Both the position numbers and the translations under genes were made by a program. Shown piece after piece: positions 57,656 through 64,000 of a DNA stretch of 64,000 bases. Location of the stretch: positions 1-64,000 of the forward strand of contig NZ_JAVHUY010000039.1 of NCBI RefSeq assembly GCF_031085175.1. Direction: 5' to 3'. Below the pieces are notes generated by a model. It saw only the letters and a list, made by a program, of their open reading frames with translations, had not been told where the DNA came from and did no database searches. The stretch's first letter is position 1. Each line of letters begins with the position of its first letter. The stretch comes from Phytohabitans maris. GTDB lineage: Bacteria > Actinomycetota > Actinomycetes > Mycobacteriales > Micromonosporaceae.

Positions 57656-59080
57656 ATGACACAGACGGCTGCCGATCGATTTCCCACCCGGCACCTGCCC
57701 CGGGTGACCGTACGAGAGCTGCCCGACCCGCCCCGGTCGCCGTGGCGGATCATCGGACCCGGGGTGGTGGCGGCCGGCGTGGGGCTGGCTTCCGGCGAGT
57801 TCGTGCTCTTCCCGTACATCGCCTCGCAGGTCGGGCTCGTCTTCCTCTGGGCGGCCGCGGTCGGCATCATCACCCAGTACTTCCTCAACATGGAGATCGA
57901 GCGGTACACGCTCGCGACCGGGGAGACCGCGCTGACCGGCTTCTCCCGGTTCTGGCGGCACTGGGGTCTGGTCTTCGCGATCATGGTGTACTTCGCGAAC
58001 CTGTGGCCCGGCTGGTCCACCAGCTCGGCCACCATGGTCACGTACCTCTTCGGCGGCGACGCCACCTGGATCGCGGTCGGCATGCTGCTGGTCATCGGCG
58101 CCACGCTGACGCTCGCGCCGGTCGTCTACAACGCGCTGGAACGGGTCGAGTTCGTCAAGGTCGCGCTCGTCGTGGTCTTCATGGTGGTGGCGATCGGGTT
58201 CGCCATCTCGGCGAGCGCGTGGGGCGACCTGCCGGACTCGGTCACCGCGCCGGAGTTCCCGACCGAGCTCGGCTTCGCGCTCATGCTCTCCGCGCTCGTC
58301 TTCGCCGGTGCCGGCGGCGGCCAGAACCTCTGCCAGAGCAACTGGATCCGGGACAAGCGGTACGGCATGGGCGCCTACGTCCCGCGCCTGACCAGCCCGG
58401 TCACCGGCCACGAGGAGGCGGCCGCCGGCGGTGGCGGGTACGTCTTCGAGCCGAGCGAGGACAACCTGGGCCGCTGGCGCCGGTGGTGGAAGCTGGCCAA
58501 CCAGGAGCAGCTCGCCACGTTCGTGCTGATCTCGTTCGTGACGATCGTGCTGATGTCGCTGCTGGCCTACTCCACCGTGTACGGCGTACCGGGCCTTTCG
58601 AACAGCGTCTCGTTTCTGGAGGTGGAGGGGGAGCGGCTCAAGCAGATCGTGGGCGGCTGGTTCGGCGTACTCTTCTGGGTGGTCGGCGCGCTGTCGCTCT
58701 TCGCCGCCGCGATGGGCATCGTCGACTACACCAGCCGGCTCGCGGCCGACGTGCTGAAGACCTCGTACCTGCCCCGGGTGTCGGAGAGCAAGCTCTACTT
58801 CGGACTCGTCTGGGGCCTGGTGGCGATCGGGTGCGGCATCCTCGTCGCCGGTTTCGACCAGCCGCTGCCGCTGCTCGTCATCTCCGCCTGCGTCGGCGGG
58901 CTGATGATGTTCTTCTACTCGATCCTGTTGCTGGTGCTCAACCGCAAGGTGCTGCCCAGCCAGATCCGGCCGCGTGCCTACCGGGTCGCGGCTCTGATGT
59001 GGTCGGTGGCCCTCTTCGGCGTCTTCTCCGCGCTCACCGTCTGGCAGCAGGGGGACAAGCTGCTCGACTGGCTGCGCTGA
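57656..59080 (+). CDS. Nramp-type divalent metal transporter
   Basis: The 474-residue protein has about 11 membrane helices and an N-terminal GPGVVAAGVGLASGEFVLFPYIAS. This segment replaces the canonical DPGN of Mn/Fe Nramps, so it belongs to a divergent Nramp-related group. AGAGGGQNLCQSNWIRDKRYGMG is another typical segment. Without DPGN, transport of Mn2+ or Fe2+ is uncertain; some relatives carry Mg2+ or other substrates. It is a single gene followed by palindrome copy 3. Confidence 0.82.
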   Translation: MTQTAADRFPTRHLPRVTVRELPDPPRSPWRIIGPGVVAAGVGLASGEFVLFPYIASQVGLVFLWAAAVGIITQYFLNMEIERYTLATGETALTGFSRFWRHWGLVFAIMVYFANLWPGWSTSSATMVTYLFGGDATWIAVGMLLVIGATLTLAPVVYNALERVEFVKVALVVVFMVVAIGFAISASAWGDLPDSVTAPEFPTELGFALMLSALVFAGAGGGQNLCQSNWIRDKRYGMGAYVPRLTSPVTGHEEAAAGGGGYVFEPSEDNLGRWRRWWKLANQEQLATFVLISFVTIVLMSLLAYSTVYGVPGLSNSVSFLEVEGERLKQIVGGWFGVLFWVVGALSLFAAAMGIVDYTSRLAADVLKTSYLPRVSESKLYFGLVWGLVAIGCGILVAGFDQPLPLLVISACVGGLMMFFYSILLLVLNRKVLPSQIRPRAYRVAALMWSVALFGVFSALTVWQQGDKLLDWLR

Positions 59081-59092
59081 CGCTCCGCGTTC

Positions 59093-59146
59093 GTGATCGA
59101 AGCTCCCGCCACGTCGTTAGAACGACATGAGGGGAGCTTTGATCAC
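59093..59146. repeat. 54-bp nested palindrome, copy 3
   Basis: GTGATCGAAGCTCCC (59093-59107) pairs with GGGAGCTTTGATCAC (59132-59146), with one wobble. The inner stem CACGTCGTT/AACGACATG is almost perfect. It lies 12 bases after the Nramp stop and 3 bases before the stop of the convergent CPCC gene, so it may terminate both. Confidence 0.85.
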
Positions 59147-59149
59147 GAG

Positions 59150-59401
59150 CTAGACGATCTCTTCGGGCCGGGGCTTACGCACCACGTCCCGGTACTTGGG
59201 ATGGCTGGCACCGTAGAGCGCGAAGTTGAGCTTGGCCTCGCTCAGCGTCAGATCGCCGTTTGGCCCGCCCACCGCGACGAACGCCCCCGGATCCGCCTGC
59301 GCGGGGTCGGTCCAGAAGCAGACCGGGCATGTCACGCACCCGGTCCGGTAACCACAACATGGACAGCGGCTTACCACCGCAGCCTGACCCTTACCACCCA
59401 C
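59150..59401 (-). CDS. CPCC-family cysteine-rich protein
   Basis: The 83-residue protein has the double knuckle RCPCCGYRTG and CVTCPVCFWTD, followed by LTLSEAKLNFALYGASHPKYRDVVRKP. This is the typical CPCC family layout with a conserved aromatic C-terminal part. It probably binds zinc; the function is unknown. The exact start is uncertain. It is convergent with the Nramp gene. Confidence 0.85.
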   Translation of the reverse strand: MGGKGQAAVVSRCPCCGYRTGCVTCPVCFWTDPAQADPGAFVAVGGPNGDLTLSEAKLNFALYGASHPKYRDVVRKPRPEEIV

Positions 59402-59469
59402 GCGCTCTAGCCTTTCACGCCACCCGCCCCCGGCGTAACCCGGGGACGGGTGATCGTATGGCCGATCTT

Positions 59470-62400
59470 TCAGCTACAGGTGGCGCCGTTCAGGGTGAAC
59501 AGGCCGGGTCGCGGGTTGGGTCCGCTGGTCGTGGCATTGAAGCCGAACGTTTTCGACACGCCCGGTTCGATGCGGCGGTTGTGCGACTGGTTCCGCGCGG
59601 TGACCACGGCGCCGGACTGGGTGGTGTCGGCCAGCCACGACTGGGTGACCTTCTGTCCACCTAGGAACGCCCAGCGCAACGACCACCCGTCGATCGCGGT
59701 CGTGCCGGCGTTGGCGACCGTGACCTGCGCGGTGAAGCCACCGGTCCAGGTGCCGTGCACGACGTAGCTCACCCGGCAGCGGGTCGCCGGGGTCGAGCCG
59801 GCCGCGCCCTGGTCGGCCAGGAACGAGGCGACCCAGGCCAGGGCCGAGTTCCAGTTGATCGCCACCTCGTTCGTCGCGTACGACTCGATGTGGTCGACGT
59901 AGCAGAACATCGGCGCGCAGCCGTCCAGCAGCTGCTTGGCGTACGGGTCGTCGAGGCTGGCGTTCGCCCCGCCCGCGATCGAGCCGGCCGGCGGGTGCGG
60001 CAGTGCGGCGTCCGCCTGGTTGGCGAAGATCCGGCTGTGCTGGTTCTGCGACGCCTTCTCGCCCCAGCCGGTCACATAGGACTGGTTGAGCGCGTTGCGG
60101 CCCAGGACGTAGTCGATGCCCTGGATCGTGCCGTCCCGGTACTTCGCCGCGCCGGAGAGGTCGTACGCGGTGGCGAGCACCACCATGTTGTTGAGGATGT
60201 TGCTGTTGGCGCCCCAGAAGTAGGCGCCGCGGTGGCCCGGCATCGGCAGGCCGTACGCCTGGCCGGCCTGGGTGGCGAGGTAGGCGTCCGCGGCGGCGAG
60301 CACCGAGGCGCGCAGCCGGTCCCGCTCGGCGGCTGGCAGTCCACTCGGGACGGTGGCCAGGTCGAGCCGGCCGAGCGCGGCGGTGCTGCCCCAGCCGAAG
60401 CCGGTCAGGCCGAACACCTCGTCGCTGGTGTGGTGCGGTGAGGCGGTGACGTCCGCCAGGTACCCGGCCTCGCCGGTGGTGAGGTACAGCTCGGCGGCCG
60501 CCCAGTAGAACTCGTCGGTCACGTCACCGTCGCTGTACGTGCCGCCGCCGTTGCCGTCCTGCGGGTCGGCGTACACGGCCGGGTTGGCCTCGGCCGCCGC
60601 GTACGCGGTCTTCGCCGCCGCCAGCGCCCTGTCCGCGAACGCCGCGTCGTACGGCGCGAAGAGGCGGGCGCCCTGCGCGGCGGTGGCGGCGAGGTTGAGC
60701 GTGGCTGCGGTGGACGGCGCGTGCAGCTCGCGCTGCTGCGGGTCGTCCTGCGGGGCCATCGGGATGCCGGTCCAGTTGGCGTCGTGCATCTTGTGGTGCG
60801 CCATCCCGGCGAGCGGCTCGCCGGCCGGCACCTGCATCCGGAGCAGGAACTCCAGCTCCCACCGCGCCTCGTCCAGCACGTCCGGCACGCCGTTGCCCCG
60901 CTCGGGTACCCGCAGGGTGCCGTCGGCCAGACCCGCGCCACCGCCGGCGCTCGGGGCGGTCTTGGTCCGCTCGAACGTGCTCAGCAACTGGGCGGTGGCG
61001 ATGCCGCCGTTGACCACGTACTTGCCGTGGTCGCCCGCGTCGTACCAGCCGCCGCGCACGTCCAGCCGGTAGTCGCAGACGCCGGCCTGGCAGGGTACGT
61101 CGGTGTCGCCCTTGTTGGGGGCCACGCCGAGGTGGCCGGCGGGGCGGGCGTACTCCGCGCCGATCAGGCCACCGTCGATCTCGATGCCGCTGCGCTGGGC
61201 GTAGAAGAACTGGAGCGAGTCGGACCGGAGCTGCTTGAAGACGTCAGACGATATGTCGAACGGGTGGCTGGTCTCGCCGTCGGCGGTCAGCGTGTACCCC
61301 GTTCCCGCGGTCGTGAAGGAGCCGAAGTCGACGGTGTGGACGTTCTGCGCGGAGGCCTGGTCGGTGCCGCGCGGCGTGGTCTGGCCGCTGGCCACGACGG
61401 TGCCGGCGCTGTCCTTCAGCTGCCAGGGCAGCGCCTCGGTGGCGGTGGTGACGAGCGTCGCGCCCTTCGGGCCGGACGGGAGGTAGCCGACCTGGTTGAC
61501 CCGGACGCGTGGCCCGGTCTCCGGCACGTACGGCGGCTCCTCCTCGCCGCCGAGCAGGGAGACGTTGTCGAGGCAGAAGGTGTACGCGGTGGCGTTGGCG
61601 CCGACCTGGAACGCGACCTGCGCCTGGTCGGTGTCGACCGGTGCGGTGAAGGTGAACTCCAGGCGCTGGCTCTCGGCGGTCAGCTGCACGTCCCGGCTCA
61701 GGTACGAAGTGAACGGGTCCACGCCGAGCTGCACGGCGGCCCGGACGGTGGCGCCCGGCGTCGCGCTGGCGTCGAAGGCGAACGTGTACGCCGCGCCGGC
61801 GATCAGCGGTACGTCGTTCTGGCCGACGCCCGCGTCCCACGGGTTGGCCAGGCCGCCGGGCACCTCGGAGCAGAGCTTGCCGTCGACCACCGCCGTGGAG
61901 GTGGTGCCGTACGAGTACCAGCCGCTCGTGCCGTCGTCGAAGTCGCCGTTCTCCACCTGCTCCGGCGCGCCCCCGTTGCCGCCGCCGGACTCGCTGGTCA
62001 GCGAGACGTCGTCCAGGCAGAACGTGAACGGGTCGGCCGAGCCGCCGAGCTGGAACGTGAAGACGCCGTTCGCGGAGTCGAGGGAGCCGGTGAAGTCGTA
62101 CCCGAAGGTCTGGGGTGTGGTGGTGAGGGCGACGTCGCGGGACAGGACGGTGGTGTAGGGGACCTCGTCGAGCTGGACGTTCGCGCGGACGGTGACCGGC
62201 GCGGTGGCCCAGGCGGTGAAGGTCAGCCGGTATGCGTCGCCGTCGACCAGCGGGATGTCGCCGTGGCCGAGGCTGGCGTCCCAGGGGTTGGCCTGGCCGC
62301 CCGGCACCTCGGCGCAGAGGCGGTCGCCGGCGGCGGAGATCGGGGTGTTTTCGGTGCTCCACCAGGGCACGGTGCTGCCTTCGAAGGTGCCGTTGTCTAT

Positions 62401-62490
62401 GTGCTCGACCTCTTCGGCGTAGGCCGTGGCGGTGAGTCCGGTGGCGGTGAGGAGGGCGGCGGCGAGGACCGCGAGGAGGCGTCGGGGCAC
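59470..62490 (-). CDS. Secreted GH9 cellulase: CBM4-CBM4-Ig-GH9-CBM2
   Basis: The 1,006-residue protein starts at GTG 62490, preceded by AAGGGA, with a Sec signal peptide ([21 protein letters not shown]). Two CBM4-type domains follow (about 30-165 and 170-315). They are clearly duplicated, as both contain EVPGGxANPWDA. An Ig-like domain (about 325-415) precedes the GH9 catalytic domain (about 420-870), with the DAGD motif ([16 protein letters not shown]), the HSRIF histidine and the catalytic Glu in [15 protein letters not shown]-terminal CBM2 (about 890-1006) completes it. It hydrolyses cellulose outside the cell. A perfect CebR-type box lies 20 bp upstream of the start. Confidence 0.94.
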   Translation of the reverse strand: MPRRLLAVLAAALLTATGLTATAYAEEVEHIDNGTFEGSTVPWWSTENTPISAAGDRLCAEVPGGQANPWDASLGHGDIPLVDGDAYRLTFTAWATAPVTVRANVQLDEVPYTTVLSRDVALTTTPQTFGYDFTGSLDSANGVFTFQLGGSADPFTFCLDDVSLTSESGGGNGGAPEQVENGDFDDGTSGWYSYGTTSTAVVDGKLCSEVPGGLANPWDAGVGQNDVPLIAGAAYTFAFDASATPGATVRAAVQLGVDPFTSYLSRDVQLTAESQRLEFTFTAPVDTDQAQVAFQVGANATAYTFCLDNVSLLGGEEEPPYVPETGPRVRVNQVGYLPSGPKGATLVTTATEALPWQLKDSAGTVVASGQTTPRGTDQASAQNVHTVDFGSFTTAGTGYTLTADGETSHPFDISSDVFKQLRSDSLQFFYAQRSGIEIDGGLIGAEYARPAGHLGVAPNKGDTDVPCQAGVCDYRLDVRGGWYDAGDHGKYVVNGGIATAQLLSTFERTKTAPSAGGGAGLADGTLRVPERGNGVPDVLDEARWELEFLLRMQVPAGEPLAGMAHHKMHDANWTGIPMAPQDDPQQRELHAPSTAATLNLAATAAQGARLFAPYDAAFADRALAAAKTAYAAAEANPAVYADPQDGNGGGTYSDGDVTDEFYWAAAELYLTTGEAGYLADVTASPHHTSDEVFGLTGFGWGSTAALGRLDLATVPSGLPAAERDRLRASVLAAADAYLATQAGQAYGLPMPGHRGAYFWGANSNILNNMVVLATAYDLSGAAKYRDGTIQGIDYVLGRNALNQSYVTGWGEKASQNQHSRIFANQADAALPHPPAGSIAGGANASLDDPYAKQLLDGCAPMFCYVDHIESYATNEVAINWNSALAWVASFLADQGAAGSTPATRCRVSYVVHGTWTGGFTAQVTVANAGTTAIDGWSLRWAFLGGQKVTQSWLADTTQSGAVVTARNQSHNRRIEPGVSKTFGFNATTSGPNPRPGLFTLNGATCS

Positions 62491-62509
62491 GGCGGATCCC
62501 TTCCAGATG

Positions 62510-62523
62510 TGGGAGCGCTCCCA
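62510..62523. promoter_or_regulatory. CebR-type operator upstream of the GH9 cellulase
   Basis: TGGGAGCGCTCCCA is a perfect palindrome and the known consensus for CebR, the cellobiose-responsive LacI-type repressor of Streptomyces. It lies 20-33 bp upstream of the GTG start, in the promoter region. The cellulase should be induced by cellobiose or cellotriose. No cebR or cebEFG gene is in the window. Confidence 0.85.
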
Positions 62524-62700
62524 TTGGGCATCGATGTTGCCAGCGCGTTTCGGTGATGTCAATCGATGTCTTGGCCCGCCCTGGCGTCCAGCGCGTGACT
62601 GCCCGGCCGGCCCCGGAACAAAAAGGAATTTAACCCCGTAGCGGGCGGGAGCGGTGATCTACTAGAGACATCCAAACGTCGCCCTGGCAGGCTCCCAGCC

Positions 62701-63423
62701 ATGACCCTGAAGCTGCGCTACGCGGCGGTGAGTGATACCGGCCTGGTTCGGCCCGCGAACCAGGACTCGGTGCACGCCGGGCCGCGCCTGCTCGCCGTCG
62801 CCGACGGCATGGGCGGGATGGCCGCCGGTGACCTCGCCAGCCGCATCGTCATCGAGTCCGTGGCGCCGCTGGACCGGGAGATACCGGATGACGGGTTGAT
62901 CGACGCGTTGCGCGAGGCGCTCGCCACCGCCAACGGCCGCATCCGCGAGGCGGTCGCCGAGGATCCGAGCCGCGACGGCATGGGTACCACGCTCACCGCC
63001 GTGCTGTTCACCGGCACCGCCCTGGCCCTCGGGCACGTCGGAGACTCCCGCGCGTACCTGCTGCGCGAGGGGGAACTGCAGCAGATGACCAGGGACGACA
63101 CGTTCGTGCAGATGCTCGTGGACGAGGGCGTGATCACCCCGGAGCAGGCCAGCCACCACCCGCGGCGGGCGGTGGTCACCCAGGCGCTGCAGGGCGGGGA
63201 CGCCACCCCGGCGTACACGTTCATGCGCCCCACCGCCGGTGACCGGTGGCTGCTGTGCAGCGACGGCCTGTCCAATGTGGTCACCGCGGAGACGATCGGG
63301 GAGACGCTCGGCGGGTACCCGGATCCGGGCGAATGCGCGCGGCGCCTGGTCGACCTCGCACTGCGGGCCGGCGGGCCGGACAACATCACCGTCGTGATCG
63401 CCGACGTGGTCGAGGAGGGCTGA
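62701..63423 (+). CDS. PP2C-family serine/threonine phosphatase
   Basis: The 240-residue phosphatase has the metal-binding motifs GLVRPANQDSVHA, LLAVADGMGGMAAGDLAS, LALGHVGDSRAYLLR and GDRWLLCSDGLSNVV. The late Asp is in AGGPDNITVVIADV. All five PP2C metal ligands appear present, so it should be active. Such enzymes counter PknB-type kinases in cell-wall and growth control. No kinase is adjacent in the window. The next gene, 120 bp on, may be related or independent. Confidence 0.93.
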   Translation: MTLKLRYAAVSDTGLVRPANQDSVHAGPRLLAVADGMGGMAAGDLASRIVIESVAPLDREIPDDGLIDALREALATANGRIREAVAEDPSRDGMGTTLTAVLFTGTALALGHVGDSRAYLLREGELQQMTRDDTFVQMLVDEGVITPEQASHHPRRAVVTQALQGGDATPAYTFMRPTAGDRWLLCSDGLSNVVTAETIGETLGGYPDPGECARRLVDLALRAGGPDNITVVIADVVEEG

Positions 63424-63543
63424 TCCTCCGGCGTCGCCGACGCTTCTCCTTTGGCTTGGCCCGACGGTGCTTCTTGCGGCGCAGCCGATGCGCGGCCCTC
63501 GCGCCGTGGCCCGATGCGGCGCGGACGGGATACGGTTCCGTCC

Positions 63544-64000
63544 ATGCATCCCGGCTCGCCGCCGCCACCCCCGCCCAACAACCAGGTGGGCGCCACCCTG
63601 CCGATCCTGGTCGGCGGGCTCGCGCTGCTGCTGCTCGCCGGCATCATCGCCGGCGCGATGATCATTTCTTCCGACCTGGAGAACGGTGGCCCGGGGCTCT
63701 CGGCCGCCTCTTCGTCACCGTCCTCCGTGCCCTCCGCCACGTCTTCACCTTCCGCTCCGGCTGCGCCCGCCTCGGCGTCGCCGTCCCCGACACCGTCCAC
63801 TTCGGAGGACCCGCTGCACGACTCGTGCCTGATCGGCACCTGGCAGGAGACCTCGCACGACACCGACACGACGATCGACGGGGTGAAGATGCGCCTGCAC
63901 AGCTGGGGAGCCGTCCAGCACTTCCGGGCCGACGGCACGCTCGAGGTCAGGTACGGCGACCGCGGCATCAACGCCCGCGCCAAGGTCAACAATCGCACGT
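63544..64000 (+). CDS. Membrane-anchored protein with lipocalin-like external domain (5' part only)
   Basis: The frame starts at ATG 63544 and is open to the right edge (152 codons visible). A Pro-rich N-terminus (MHPGSPPPPPPNN) is followed by one membrane helix (LPILVGGLALLLLAGIIAGAM). A long Ser/Pro/Ala/Thr linker follows, and then a domain beginning DSCLIGTWQETSHDTDTTIDG with LHSWGAVQHFRADGTLEVRYG. The GTW-x and FRADGT pattern suggests a lipocalin-like barrel. Such proteins are often near kinase/phosphatase genes. The rest lies outside the window. Confidence 0.8.
   Translation, partial: MHPGSPPPPPPNNQVGATLPILVGGLALLLLAGIIAGAMIISSDLENGGPGLSAASSSPSSVPSATSSPSAPAAPASASPSPTPSTSEDPLHDSCLIGTWQETSHDTDTTIDGVKMRLHSWGAVQHFRADGTLEVRYGDRGINARAKVNNRT

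Noticed and set aside
1-64000. tRNA genes, rRNA genes, CRISPR arrays, transposases
   Set aside because: I looked for T-loop motifs, regular spaced repeats and transposase-like proteins on both strands by eye and found none.

Overview
The window is high-GC DNA (roughly 70% G+C or more, codons ending mostly in G or C) from a mycelial actinomycete. Several features point to the Micromonosporaceae or a close relative: an XRE/DUF397 regulator pair, CBM2-bearing secreted enzymes, ABC sugar operons without their own ATPase, a class F sortase, F420-type luciferase-like oxidoreductases and a DUF6232-type protein. This placement is inference; there is no rRNA or other marker gene here. I saw no tRNA, rRNA, CRISPR array, transposase or integrase.

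Layout. (1) 1-3.4 kb: a chain of small minus-strand genes with overlapping stop and start codons (membrane proteins, a zinc-ribbon protein, unknowns), facing a small coiled-coil/HTH protein across a 15-bp inverted-repeat operator. It looks like one edge of an integrative or conjugative element, but no integrase or att site is visible. (2) 3.4-8.4 kb: a small, probably specialised-metabolism cluster: an SfmD-like heme-dependent aromatic hydroxylase with an in-frame TTA codon, a PobA-like FAD monooxygenase, a PRMT-fold methyltransferase and a GT1 glycosyltransferase. There is no NRPS or PKS. This is the best candidate for something new. (3) 8.4-12.2 kb: XRE regulator, DUF397 protein, an 88-residue protein and a Tat-exported flavin amine oxidase. 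(4) 12.2-19.8 kb: a LacI-controlled operon of regulator, binding protein, two permeases, a secreted glucoamylase-like hydrolase and a cytosolic GH39 enzyme, with a perfect operator inside the regulator's first codons. (5) 19.8-27.1 kb: a membrane-anchored carbohydrate-binding-like protein, a DszC-like flavoprotein, a DUF6232-like protein, HrpA helicase and DoxX. (6) 27.1-31.4 kb: a second sugar ABC operon with promoter and LacI-type operator but no local regulator. (7) 31.4-43.5 kb: RecQ, a large secreted M14 carboxypeptidase, a WxL-like/DUF916-like surface pair, a Ski2-like helicase, a TrmB/LuxR-type regulator, tRNA methyltransferase TrmB and a conserved unknown. (8) 43.5-50.2 kb: an SGNH-CBM2 esterase, a sortase with a putative substrate, a PQQ sugar dehydrogenase-CBM2, a ROK kinase, a PAC2 protein and adenosine deaminase. 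(9) 50.5-59.4 kb: a lysozyme-like exported protein, EcsC, an SGNH hydrolase, a Na+/H+ antiporter with UBP zinc finger, an F420-type oxidoreductase, an epimerase-like protein, a small membrane protein, an Nramp transporter and a CPCC protein. (10) 59.4-64 kb: a GH9 cellulase (CBM4-CBM4-GH9-CBM2) behind a perfect CebR-type box, a PP2C phosphatase and the start of a membrane-anchored protein.

How the genes fit together. A strong theme is plant-polymer use: a cellulase, a CBM2 esterase, a CBM2 sugar dehydrogenase, GH39, a glucoamylase-like enzyme and two sugar importers, controlled by at least three different LacI-type operators. Neither ABC operon encodes an ATPase, so both probably rely on a shared MsiK-type ATPase elsewhere. 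A nested 54-bp palindrome occurs three times (31.4, 44.7 and 59.1 kb) just after genes, and in one place supplies the stop codons of two convergent genes.
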